NCBI RefSeq assembly: GCF_009363695.1
Contig: NZ_CP045403.1
Location: forward strand, 724,001-788,000
DNA: 64,000 bases
Direction of reading: 5' to 3'
Origin: Bacillus sp. THAF10
GTDB lineage: Bacteria; Bacillota; Bacilli; Bacillales; Bacillaceae_I
The notes below the pieces were generated by a model. That model saw only the letters and a list, made by a program, of their open reading frames with translations, did no database searches and had not been told where the DNA came from. Of the stretch, positions 42,400-50,461 are shown piece by piece; positions within the stretch are counted from its first letter, which is position 1, and each line of letters starts with the position of its first letter. A program made the position numbers and the translations under genes.

Positions 42400-43346
42400 C
42401 TTTCGCTAAAGAGTGGATTGACGAGGGATTCCCTGCCAGCCGTGTATTAAAGTATGCTTCCATTACTCGTTCTACTTATTATTACCGTTTGGCCAATCCA
42501 CCAAAAGCTAAGGTTCCTACAGGGGGAAGACCTATACCTGGCTATTCCCTGAACAGAAAGACGAAAAAGAAAGTAAAAGATACGTCAATCAAAGTGTATC
42601 TCATGCAGCTTATCGAAGGGGAAGAAGAGATATACGGATATAGGAAGTTAACAAAAGCTTTAAGAAGAAAACATCATCTCATTATCAACAAAAAGAAAGT
42701 GTATCGTCTATGTAAAGAGCTTGATATCTTGATGCCTCAAAGGGAAAAGAAGCAGAAACACCTACGCAGACTCGCAAAGAATCGTAAGATTACAGGTCCT
42801 AATCAGTTGTGGCAAGTAGATATTAAATATGGATATGTGATGAATTCTCGCCGTTTTTTCTATCTTGTGAGCGCAATAGATGTGTTTGATCGAAAGATTG
42901 TGGGGTACTATCTTGGGAAGACGTGTGAAGCGACTAAAGTTACCAAGATGTTGATGAAAGCTATGATGAAACGTGGTGTCAAAATGACATCAGCTGAAGA
43001 AGTTGGACAAGGGGAAAGTAGACTCATTATTCGTTCAGATAATGGCCCTCAGTTTATCAGCAACCATTTCCAACAGTTTAGTGAGGATAAATTCGAACAC
43101 GAACGAATTCCACCAAAATCACCAAATATGAACGCTTATATAGAGTCTTTTCATAGTGTGCTTGAAAGAGAATGTTATCAGAAAAACGAATTTATAACTT
43201 TTGATCATGCGTTTAATACTGTGGATGCTTATATTGAATTTTATAATAATAGAAGGTATCACGGCAGTTTAAACGACTACAGTCCAAGTGAGTATTATGC
43301 CAAATGGTTGGCAAAATCCATGGATCCAGTAGAGCTAACGATGTAA
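42372..43346 (+). CDS. IS3-family transposase OrfB (DDE integrase), copy 2
   Basis: Frame open from the slippery run; a TTG at 42489 could start a shorter 285-residue form. DDE residues are in LWQVDIKYG, IRSDNGPQF and AYIESFHSV. The predicted protein is identical to copy 1 over its whole length, so both copies look intact and could be active. Confidence 0.93.
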   Translation, partial: KLTNLSEQITFAKEWIDEGFPASRVLKYASITRSTYYYRLANPPKAKVPTGGRPIPGYSLNRKTKKKVKDTSIKVYLMQLIEGEEEIYGYRKLTKALRRKHHLIINKKKVYRLCKELDILMPQREKKQKHLRRLAKNRKITGPNQLWQVDIKYGYVMNSRRFFYLVSAIDVFDRKIVGYYLGKTCEATKVTKMLMKAMMKRGVKMTSAEEVGQGESRLIIRSDNGPQFISNHFQQFSEDKFEHERIPPKSPNMNAYIESFHSVLERECYQKNEFITFDHAFNTVDAYIEFYNNRRYHGSLNDYSPSEYYAKWLAKSMDPVELTM

Positions 43347-43352
43347 CGTTTA

Positions 43353-43401
43353 CCCCGAGAAGAAAGGTTAAAGCGATTCACTTTAACCTTTCTTCTCGGG
43401 G
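43353..43401. repeat. 21-bp perfect inverted repeat inside IS copy 2
   Basis: Same hairpin as in copy 1 (arms starting CCCCGAGAAG), directly after orfB. Confidence 0.9.
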
Positions 43402-43489
43402 CAACCAAGCGCAAGCGCGGTAGAAGATTAAAATAATGAGATAACCCTAGTAAATAGTAGTATGTGTCCAAACTTAGGGGGTTGAACCG

Positions 43490-43735
43490 AAAAATAGCCG
43501 TTTTGGCTGATAAATCGCAAAAGTGGCTGAAAAAGTAGCCGTATTGGCTGATAAATCGCAAAAGTGGCTGAAAAGTAGCCGTATTGGCTGATAAATCGCA
43601 AAAGTGGCTGAAAAAATAGCCGTTTTGGCTGATAAATCGCAAAAGTGGCTGAAAAAGTAGCCGTATTGGCTGATAAATCGCAAAAACGGCTGATAAATGC
43701 CAAGTTTGGCTGATATTCCAACGGCTACCTGAAAA
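43490..43735 (+). repeat. About 41-bp tandem repeats, right part
   Basis: Five further copies of GGCTGATAAATCGCAAAA separated by GTGGCTGAAAAAGTAGCCGT, with units of 40-42 nt because of A-run length changes, ending in degenerate pieces. Three overlapping minus-strand open frames here reflect the repeat, not genes. Confidence 0.9.
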
Positions 43736-43790
43736 TTCCTTAGCTCACCCACATCAATCTCTCGAGATTCCACCCCGCACTTCATAAAAA

Positions 43791-44954
43791 CTACCCCTTC
43801 ACCGCCACTAATCCACGCTGCCCATAAGTATAAGTCAGTAGAAAGATTACGAACAGCAAAAAGCTAATGATATGGAAAAAGCTCACGCCACTGAAGAACT
43901 GTATGAATAATCCTCCAAAAAATGGCCCTCCAAGGCTTCCTAAACTAAAGGCAATGCCGCACATCAAATTACCAGTCGGGAGAAGGTTTTTCGGCATCAA
44001 ATCGGTCATATAACTAATTCCTAGTGAAAAGGTAGAACCAACTAACATTCCGGCAATAAAAATACATACAGCAAGCCCAACGATGGTTTGCTCTAAAAAG
44101 CTTGCTACAATAAAGCTCAAGCAGCCAAGAGAAAGAATGATCAACAAAATATTTCGGCGTCCAAACTTATCGCTAAGCATTCCAAGTGGAATTTGAAAAA
44201 CGATCCCACCAACTGCAAAGGAGGCGAGCAAAATGGAAACGACTCCAACATCTATTCCTGAACGCAGCGCATAAATCGGAAAGCTACCATTTAATGACGC
44301 TTCTAAAAACCCGTACCCCAAAGGTGGAAGGAAAGCGATCCAGCCATATTTCCATGCTTTGCGAAATCGTCTGATAGTGTCAAAGAACGAGTTCACCCCA
44401 ACCTCCTGCTCCGGAAGTTCATTTTTCAAAAAGAATAAAAATAACCAGCCAATAAAGCATAGAAGTGAAGATAGTATGAATGGCAAGGCTTGATTGACAT
44501 TCACGAGCGGAGTCATCAAGGGTCCTGAGGCAAAGCCAATCCCAAAGAACACCCCATACAACGAAATATTGCGTCCTCGCACATTTTCTGCGGAAAAAGA
44601 AGTAATCCAGGTTTGGGTTGCGAAATGCAATGCGTGATCTCCAATTCCTATTAGTAATCGTAAGAAGAACCAAAACCAAAAGCTTTGCCATAAAGGAAAC
44701 AACGCAAGCGAGACGACGACTAACAAGCCTCCAATCAATATAACTGGACGGTAGCCATATTTCCGTAAAGGCTGTTCCATAAAGGGAGAAGCCAATAATA
44801 TTCCAATATACAACGCAGTAGCATTCAATCCATTCAAAGTGGAGGAAACACCACTGTTTTCAAAAATAACGGCGATTAACGGAAGCAGCATGCCCTGGCT
44901 AAAGCCTGATACTGCTACGATGGATACTAGGATCCAAAAACGAAAACGATTCAT
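43791..44954 (-). CDS. MFS transporter (YfkF-like)
   Basis: 387 residues with 12 membrane helices. The loop 2-3 region (MEQPLRKYGYRPVILIGG) and the second-half motif MLSDKFGRRNIL are typical of DHA1 drug exporters. The ATG at 44954 begins MNRFRFWILV; the longer frame to 45215 runs through a copy of repeat R and is not coding. A YfkF homologue would fit the yfk-type surroundings. The substrate is unknown. Confidence 0.88.
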   Translation of the reverse strand: MNRFRFWILVSIVAVSGFSQGMLLPLIAVIFENSGVSSTLNGLNATALYIGILLASPFMEQPLRKYGYRPVILIGGLLVVVSLALFPLWQSFWFWFFLRLLIGIGDHALHFATQTWITSFSAENVRGRNISLYGVFFGIGFASGPLMTPLVNVNQALPFILSSLLCFIGWLFLFFLKNELPEQEVGVNSFFDTIRRFRKAWKYGWIAFLPPLGYGFLEASLNGSFPIYALRSGIDVGVVSILLASFAVGGIVFQIPLGMLSDKFGRRNILLIILSLGCLSFIVASFLEQTIVGLAVCIFIAGMLVGSTFSLGISYMTDLMPKNLLPTGNLMCGIAFSLGSLGGPFFGGLFIQFFSGVSFFHIISFLLFVIFLLTYTYGQRGLVAVKG

Positions 44955-45033
44955 AAGTTGCAACCTGCCTATCGGTATTTTTTCCACTCCTAATTCTACA
45001 TAAAATGTGAGGGTTTTGGAATGGATAATATAT

Positions 45034-45215
45034 TGAAAGGCTGTTTTCGCAAACTTTGTTGCTCTGCGTATTATGAGAATTTCCGTAATTATCGTTGCTG
45101 TCGTGCTCTTTTCTTGGGTAGTAGTTTTAAAAGGGTGGCAATATCTCTTGATTGTGTTATTGGAAAAGGTCCTAATTCCGACTTCTTCCTGGATAATAGA
45201 AAAGAGCCTATTCAA
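45034..45215 (+). repeat. Dispersed repeat family R, copy 4
   Basis: Starts AAAGGCTGTTTTCGCAAAC, has core ATCGTTGCTGTCGTGCTC and ends AGAAAAGAGCCTATTC. The GGAGGAG of other copies is changed here. Confidence 0.75.
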
Positions 45216-45277
45216 AAAAAAAACTAGCAGAAAACGGATAGATTTTGCTATTGTGGAAGAAAGGAGCTGACAGTCAC

Positions 45278-45658
45278 ATGGAATTTAAAATGAAGGAAGT
45301 AGGATTTAGCACAGAATTAGAATTTGGTGAATTGCAAGTTGCAGGCGATGAACAACACGGATTTCGCCCATTTCAGTTAATGGTTTCATCCATTGCAGTT
45401 TGTAGTGGTGGTGTATTACGAACCATTCTAAGTAAAAAACGCATGGAAATTGAAGACATCTCGATGAAGGCAAACGTAACCCGCAATGAAAAAGAAGCAA
45501 ACCGAATTGAAGAAATACATATCCATTACACGATTAAGGGCAAGGATCTTGATGAAAGTAAAATTTCCTCTGCTATTGAGCTTGCAAGTAAAAATTGCCC
45601 GATGGCACAGTCTGTAAAAGACAGCATCAAAATTGAAGAAACGTTTGAATTAGTGTGA
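45278..45658 (+). CDS. OsmC family protein
   Basis: 126 residues. OsmC/Ohr fold with two Cys in AVCSGGVLRTIL and SKNCPMAQSV, the positions that carry peroxidatic and resolving Cys in this family. It likely reduces organic peroxides or serves another thiol function. ATG at 45278 has AAAGGAG upstream; the earlier in-frame ATG (45245) does not. Confidence 0.88.
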   Translation: MEFKMKEVGFSTELEFGELQVAGDEQHGFRPFQLMVSSIAVCSGGVLRTILSKKRMEIEDISMKANVTRNEKEANRIEEIHIHYTIKGKDLDESKISSAIELASKNCPMAQSVKDSIKIEETFELV

Positions 45659-45796
45659 GTCACCTGATTTTGGGTGGCTTTTTTTGTACGAAAAAAGGAA
45701 ATGATGACCCGTTTAAAGAATACATATAACCAACTTCTTACTAATGGCATAAACTAAAATACTGCAAAAATACTTCCTAAAAGGATGATTGAGCGT

Positions 45797-46543
45797 ATGA
45801 TTATTTTAAAATCGGAACGAGAAATTAAGATGATGGCGGAAGCTGGTAAGCTATTGGCTGATTGTCATAAAAAGCTGGCGAAGTTGATTCAGCCTGGTAT
45901 AACAACAATGGAAATAAATGATTTTGTGGCAGAGTACTTGAAAAAACACGGAGCAAAACCAGAACAAGATGGTTACCGTGGCTATCAATACGCCACCTGT
46001 GCATCTATCAATGATGAGATTTGCCATGGCTTCCCGCGTAAAACTCCTCTTAAAAATGGAGACATTGTCACGATTGATTTTGTCGTCAACTTAAAAGGTG
46101 CACTAGCGGACTCTGCCTGGACCTATGCCGTCGGAGAAGTGAGTGAGGCTGCAAAAAATTTGATGAAAGTGACAAAGGAATCTTTGTATAAAGGCATTGA
46201 ACAGGCAGTTGCAGGAAATAGATTAGGTGATATTGGCCATGCCATTCAGACGTTTGTAGAAGGAGAAGGCTATTCGGTAGTAAGAGATTACACTGGACAT
46301 GGAATCGGCCGAACCATTCACGAGGAGCCGCAAATTCTTCATTTTGGCAATCCGGGCAGAGGAGTAAGACTGCGTGAAGGGATGGTCATTACGATTGAGC
46401 CGATGGTAAACGAAGGCACGTGGCATTCTAAGGTTGATAAGAACGGCTGGACAGCTCGGACTATGGATGGAAAGCTTTGCGCACAGTATGAGCACACGAT
46501 TGCGATTACGAAGGATGGCCCGATTATTTTGACTGAGCAATAG
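45797..46543 (+). CDS. map: Methionine aminopeptidase type I
   Basis: 248 residues. Metal ligands lie in DFVVNLKGALADSAWT (two Asp), GHGIGRTIHEEP (His), TIEPMVN (Glu) and QYEHTIAIT (Glu). It removes N-terminal Met from new proteins. Not in the ribosomal protein operon, so it is probably the second Map of the cell, as YflG is in B. subtilis. ATG at 45797 chosen; an in-frame ATG four codons earlier directly abuts its AAAGG. Confidence 0.92.
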   Translation: MIILKSEREIKMMAEAGKLLADCHKKLAKLIQPGITTMEINDFVAEYLKKHGAKPEQDGYRGYQYATCASINDEICHGFPRKTPLKNGDIVTIDFVVNLKGALADSAWTYAVGEVSEAAKNLMKVTKESLYKGIEQAVAGNRLGDIGHAIQTFVEGEGYSVVRDYTGHGIGRTIHEEPQILHFGNPGRGVRLREGMVITIEPMVNEGTWHSKVDKNGWTARTMDGKLCAQYEHTIAITKDGPIILTEQ

Positions 46544-46554
46544 AGGAGGAAGAG

Positions 46555-47259
46555 ATGGTAAAAAGATTAGAAAAATTAACACCATATCAATGGATAAAAG
46601 ACGAAACGCTCGAAATAGATTGGGATAAAGGAATTTATGTATCACATTTATTACCTCAGCGATATTCACACTATTGTAAAATTTTTAACCCGTTGTTTCG
46701 GGATAAAAATTTTACAGATGAAAATGTTTTTTACTTCGAGTGTGACCCTGATGTTGATAAAGTTGAATCTGGTGAAAAAATAACCTTGAAAGCAGTTGTG
46801 GATAAGTATCAAATTCCTTACACAAAAGAAATCAATTCAAGAGCAATTAAGAAAAAGCTTGGAGGTTATCCACGCTACCTTATTTATGGTAATGAAGGAA
46901 AATTGGACACGGATGAGTTAAAGGAGGTTGTTTCAGAGTTACGTGCTTTTACAAATGATCAGGAATGTTATTTTTACTATGAAGTGCTAAAAACTATTTA
47001 TGCACAGCCAGAAGATATCGGGGAGCATCTATATTCAGGTAGATTGAATGATGTACTACCTCTTTCTAGAATCGGTGAAATGGGTGGTTTAGGGTCTCCG
47101 ACTTCTTGGTGGCCAGAGGACAAAAGTTGGTGTGTCTTTACAGGTTATGATCTAGAATATTCCCTTGTAGGCGGAAGTAAGAATTTAATCACCGCTTTGT
47201 TATCTAACCCTAATTTAGAGTGCTTGGAAGTGGATTTGGATACGAGAATTGATGTTTAG
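46555..47259 (+). CDS. Hypothetical protein, 234 residues
   Basis: A soluble acidic protein with many aromatic residues. The C-terminal part has SPTSWWPEDKSWCVFTGYD and LVGGSKNLITALL. No family recognised. GAGGAGGAAGAG precedes the ATG, 12 nt after the map stop, so the two genes are probably co-transcribed. The sequence style (Trp/Tyr-rich, no catalytic pattern) resembles immunity-type proteins, which is only a guess. Confidence 0.75.
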   Translation: MVKRLEKLTPYQWIKDETLEIDWDKGIYVSHLLPQRYSHYCKIFNPLFRDKNFTDENVFYFECDPDVDKVESGEKITLKAVVDKYQIPYTKEINSRAIKKKLGGYPRYLIYGNEGKLDTDELKEVVSELRAFTNDQECYFYYEVLKTIYAQPEDIGEHLYSGRLNDVLPLSRIGEMGGLGSPTSWWPEDKSWCVFTGYDLEYSLVGGSKNLITALLSNPNLECLEVDLDTRIDV

Positions 47260-47260
47260 G

Positions 47261-47292
47261 AGACCGATCTTTCATAGTGGATTGGTCTTTTT
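47261..47292 (+). terminator. Intrinsic terminator after the map operon
   Basis: AGACCGATC and GATTGGTCT arms and five T. Confidence 0.85.
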
Positions 47293-47336
47293 CACTGTAC
47301 AATTAAAGAATGAAAGACAACGAAGGGGAGTAAGTC

Positions 47337-48305
47337 ATGATTATTGGAATTGATGGTGGAGGTACAAAAACAACGGGGATCGCAGTAGATGATTATGGAA
47401 AGGTGTTGGGGCTTGCAACGGTGGGGCCGACCAATCCTAACAGTGCAGATGAATTAGCGATAAAAAAGGAGCTCTCAACTCTGTTTGCGGAGCTGCTTTC
47501 TACTAGTAAGCTAGGAAAAGAAGATATTGTGTTTGCTGGTATATCTGGAGCGGAAAGTGGTGGAAAGAAGGAATGGTTTCAACAAATTCTAGAGGAGCTT
47601 TTGGGAAATGCTCCAAAGATTATGATTGACAATGATGCCATAACCGCCCTTTATTCAGAAACCAAGGGAGAAGCAGGAATCGTCTGTATTAGCGGCACCG
47701 GCTCTATTGCATTTGGGATAAATGAGGAGTTAAAGCGTGCAAGAGTTGGTGGTTGGGGATATTTAATTAACGATGGATACAGTGGATTTACTGTGGGAAA
47801 ACGATTATTAGAATATGTGTTTACTAGCTTTGACGAAGGAAAAGATAGCTGTGAGCTTTCAGATGAAGTATTAGCCCATTTTCAGGTAGGCTCCGTTACA
47901 GAATTAATTCCTGTTGTTTATGAGTTGGGGAAAACTCGTGATCGTGTGGCTTCCGTAGCGAGAATCGTGGTGGATAAAGCAAATACTGGGGATAAAGTGT
48001 GCACAAGTATTATGGAAAATGCTGCTGAGGTGTTGTTGAAGGATATAAAACTACTTTTCCACAGGTTGACTGATAGCAAAAAAGAGATGGTGAGTCAATT
48101 TCCTATTGTTTTAACAGGCGGAATAATTAAGCATTCATCTGTATTGATATCCTATCTGCAACAAAAAGTTACAGAAGAAAGCTTGCCGTTCAAGTTTAGC
48201 CTAGCAACGGGTGAACCTGTTCTTGGGACTGTTTATGGAGGACTTAAATTCGCGGATAGAGAGATTACAGGTGAGTTTATAGAGAATTTGGAAAGAAAAA
48301 AATAG
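47337..48305 (+). CDS. BadF/BadG/BcrA/BcrD-type ATPase, probable amino-sugar kinase
   Basis: 322 residues of the actin-like ATPase fold. Phosphate-1 is GIDGGGTKTTGIAVDDYG, the middle acidic site is IDNDAITALY and phosphate-2 is ISGTGSIAFG. These match N-acetylglucosamine kinase/MurK-like members of the family. There is no 4Fe-4S Cys pattern of the anaerobic activators. GGGGAG precedes the ATG. No sugar transport genes adjoin it, so the substrate is a family-based inference. Confidence 0.85.
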   Translation: MIIGIDGGGTKTTGIAVDDYGKVLGLATVGPTNPNSADELAIKKELSTLFAELLSTSKLGKEDIVFAGISGAESGGKKEWFQQILEELLGNAPKIMIDNDAITALYSETKGEAGIVCISGTGSIAFGINEELKRARVGGWGYLINDGYSGFTVGKRLLEYVFTSFDEGKDSCELSDEVLAHFQVGSVTELIPVVYELGKTRDRVASVARIVVDKANTGDKVCTSIMENAAEVLLKDIKLLFHRLTDSKKEMVSQFPIVLTGGIIKHSSVLISYLQQKVTEESLPFKFSLATGEPVLGTVYGGLKFADREITGEFIENLERKK

Positions 48306-48388
48306 TGATTTTGTACTAGGTATTTTGTATATTATGTTAAATTTTCTGTTCTTCTGTCGATACATAGGGAGAACAGGAGGGAAACAAA

Positions 48389-49651
48389 TTGAAAACAAAA
48401 CTAATTATGGTGCTAAGCTTAGTATTAATGGTCACTTCTTTTAGCACAACGGGTAAGGTTTACGGAAACAATGAAATTACATACGGGCATTGTGAAATGA
48501 CCATTCCGATGACAAACGTCGGTTTTGAAAATAGTGTAAATGCTACCAACCATTGTGAGGAAGTAATTTGGGGTTATTTTGGCGCAGGAGAATTCCATTT
48601 GAGCGGAGCGTATAGTGGTGTAGTTGAATATAGTGGGCAGCAATTTACCATTTCCAATCCATTTTCACCTAATATTCATGAAATATTGACAGTCTATCTC
48701 GAAGATACAAAGGGTGAAGAAGTGAAGGGAGCTATTCGGCTTTCTGGTAGCACACGTTTAGATACTGCGCTTGCAGTATCAAAGCAAGCTTTTGCGGAGG
48801 GATTGCCTCATCCAGAAAAATCTATTATTCTCGCTAGATCGGATAACCCTGCGGATGCTCTTGCAGCGTCTAGTTTATCAGGAGTGAAAATGGCTCCAAT
48901 TTTATTAACCAAATCATCTAGCATTGATCAATCCGTGCTTAATGAAATAAAAAGATTAAATCCTAAGAAAATCTATATGTTAGGTGGAAACTCGGCAATA
49001 AGTAGTTCAATTGAAAAAAAACTAGAAACTCTAGGGTATGATACCCACCGGATTGCAGGAAACACACGCTATGAAACAGCTGCAAAAATCAATGACATAT
49101 CTATGAGCGTTTCTAAATCAGTTACAAATGCTATCATTGCAAATGGTCTTACTATTGCAGATGCCTTAGCTGCTTCCGCAAGTGCGGCATTGACAGGAAC
49201 ACCTATTTATCTAGCAAAGAAAGACACAATGCCTATTGACCTTCCAAAAAATATTAAAACCGTGGATGTTTATGGAGGAACTGCTGTTATTTCAGAAAGT
49301 GTAACAAAAAAACTAGAAAAGCAAGGAATTAAAGTAAATCGGGTTTCAGGTGCCAATAGATATGAAACAAGTGTGAAAGCAGCAGAAAAAATAACTGCAG
49401 CAATTCCAAAAGTCATTCTTGTTAGAGGGAATTCTACCTCTTCAACTAAGGCGGATTATCCTGATGCGGTAGTCGCTTCTAGTTTGGCTAGTAGATTTGG
49501 TGCGCAAATACTATTAGTTCATCCAACGAAGGTAAATGAACAAGTCAAAAAGCATTTACAGAAACATCAAGGACGTGTATATGTGCTTGGTGGACAAAAT
49601 GCCATTCCAGACGATATGTTGAATCTTTTAGGTGTTGGAGGAAATGAGTAG
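48389..49651 (+). CDS. Secreted protein with three cell-wall-binding type 2 repeats
   Basis: 420 residues. Signal peptide (about 1-26), then a domain of about 100 residues with no recognised family. Three CW_binding_2 (PF04122) repeats follow, marked by RLSGSTRLDTALAVS, RIAGNTRYETAAKI and RVSGANRYETSVKA, each ending in a LGGxxAIS-type motif. The repeats bind wall teichoic polymers in clostridial and Bacillus proteins. TTG start with AGGAGGG upstream. Confidence 0.9.
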   Translation: MKTKLIMVLSLVLMVTSFSTTGKVYGNNEITYGHCEMTIPMTNVGFENSVNATNHCEEVIWGYFGAGEFHLSGAYSGVVEYSGQQFTISNPFSPNIHEILTVYLEDTKGEEVKGAIRLSGSTRLDTALAVSKQAFAEGLPHPEKSIILARSDNPADALAASSLSGVKMAPILLTKSSSIDQSVLNEIKRLNPKKIYMLGGNSAISSSIEKKLETLGYDTHRIAGNTRYETAAKINDISMSVSKSVTNAIIANGLTIADALAASASAALTGTPIYLAKKDTMPIDLPKNIKTVDVYGGTAVISESVTKKLEKQGIKVNRVSGANRYETSVKAAEKITAAIPKVILVRGNSTSSTKADYPDAVVASSLASRFGAQILLVHPTKVNEQVKKHLQKHQGRVYVLGGQNAIPDDMLNLLGVGGNE

Positions 49652-49754
49652 GGAAGTTTTCTAGTTCGATAGGTAAGGAATGAAGATATAGGCACCTCCC
49701 CTTCCCAAAGCGCATACATTATGATTATCATGCCGGGAAAGGGGATTGAGCAGC

Positions 49755-50285
49755 ATGTACAATCCATACCAATATTGGAATGCATCCTACGCTTATCCTG
49801 CATCAAATTATTATCGAGGTTTACAAAATCATTATTACTCGCCTTACCAATCACCGTATTATCCAAGAATTACAATTCAGGATTTTGGTCCTTATCCTTA
49901 TGTTTTAAACATCGATGAGGCAACCAAACAAAATGACACATTTCGAACGGCCCTTTGGACAGGAGAGCATCTTCAGGTAACCCTGATGAGCATCCCTGTT
50001 GGAGGGGATATTGGACTTGAAATACATCCAGATACCGATCAGTTCTTAAGATTAGAAGCAGGGCAAGGATTGGTAATGATGGGAGATAGTCCTAATAATC
50101 TTGACTTCCGGCAACAGGTCTACGACGATTATGCCATTCTGATTCCAGCAGGAACATGGCATAATGTTGTCAACATGGGGAACCAGCCGCTCAAGCTGTA
50201 TTCCATTTATGCACCTCCACATCATCCGTTTGGTACTGTGCATAAAACCCAGCAGGATGCCATAGATGCAGAGGAAGGTAATTAA
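49755..50285 (+). CDS. Cupin-domain protein with Tyr/Pro-rich N-terminus
   Basis: 176 residues. The first ~45 are rich in Tyr, Asn and Pro (MYNPYQYWNASYAYP), unlike a normal enzyme and reminiscent of spore-coat proteins. The cupin barrel has GLEIHPDTDQFLRLEAG and PAGTWHNVVN, with the usual metal His residues. ATG at 49755 has AAAGGGG 10 nt upstream; TTG three codons earlier is too close. Coat association is inference. Confidence 0.82.
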   Translation: MYNPYQYWNASYAYPASNYYRGLQNHYYSPYQSPYYPRITIQDFGPYPYVLNIDEATKQNDTFRTALWTGEHLQVTLMSIPVGGDIGLEIHPDTDQFLRLEAGQGLVMMGDSPNNLDFRQQVYDDYAILIPAGTWHNVVNMGNQPLKLYSIYAPPHHPFGTVHKTQQDAIDAEEGN

Positions 50286-50418
50286 AGGTTGTTGCTACTG
50301 CGTATAGGTAAGCAACATGTAGTCAACGTTGCTGCCGTGCTCTTTTCGTGGAGGAAGTAATATGTGGCAACTTTTCTTGTAATAATGAATGAATCTTTTA
50401 GAAAAGTGCTTTACTAAA
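50284..50418 (+). repeat. Dispersed repeat family R, copy 5 (5'-shortened)
   Basis: GTTGTTGCTACTGCGTATAG, core TCAACGTTGCTGCCGTGCTC, then GTGGAGGAAG, ATGTGGCAA and AGAAAAGTGCTTTACT. It lacks the TTTTCGCAAAC portion. It directly follows the cupin gene. Confidence 0.75.
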
Positions 50419-50461
50419 AAAGGAGAAATCAGCCCATTCAAGCTGAGTTCTCCTTTTCTTT
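50419..50461 (-). terminator. Intrinsic terminator overlapping the glcF stop codon
   Basis: Minus strand GAAAAGGAGAACTCAGC and GCTGATTTCTCC followed by six T; the stop codon lies within the loop region. Confidence 0.85.

Larger units (their letters stand above)
42004..43489 (+). mobile_element. IS3-family insertion sequence, copy 2 (1486 bp)
   Basis: Same ends, length and proteins as copy 1 but in inverted orientation. It is flanked by A-runs consistent with a 3-4 bp duplication (AAAA). It interrupts the 41-bp repeat array, whose units continue on both sides. Confidence 0.95.

Noticed and set aside
43295..43785. Overlapping minus-strand ORFs rich in FSHFCDLSA-type repeats
   Set aside because: All three overlapping open frames are translations of the 41-bp tandem repeat, with no start signals.
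44955..45215. N-terminal extension of the MFS transporter
   Set aside because: The extension is read through repeat family R and has no ribosome site; a normal transporter N-terminus begins at 44954.
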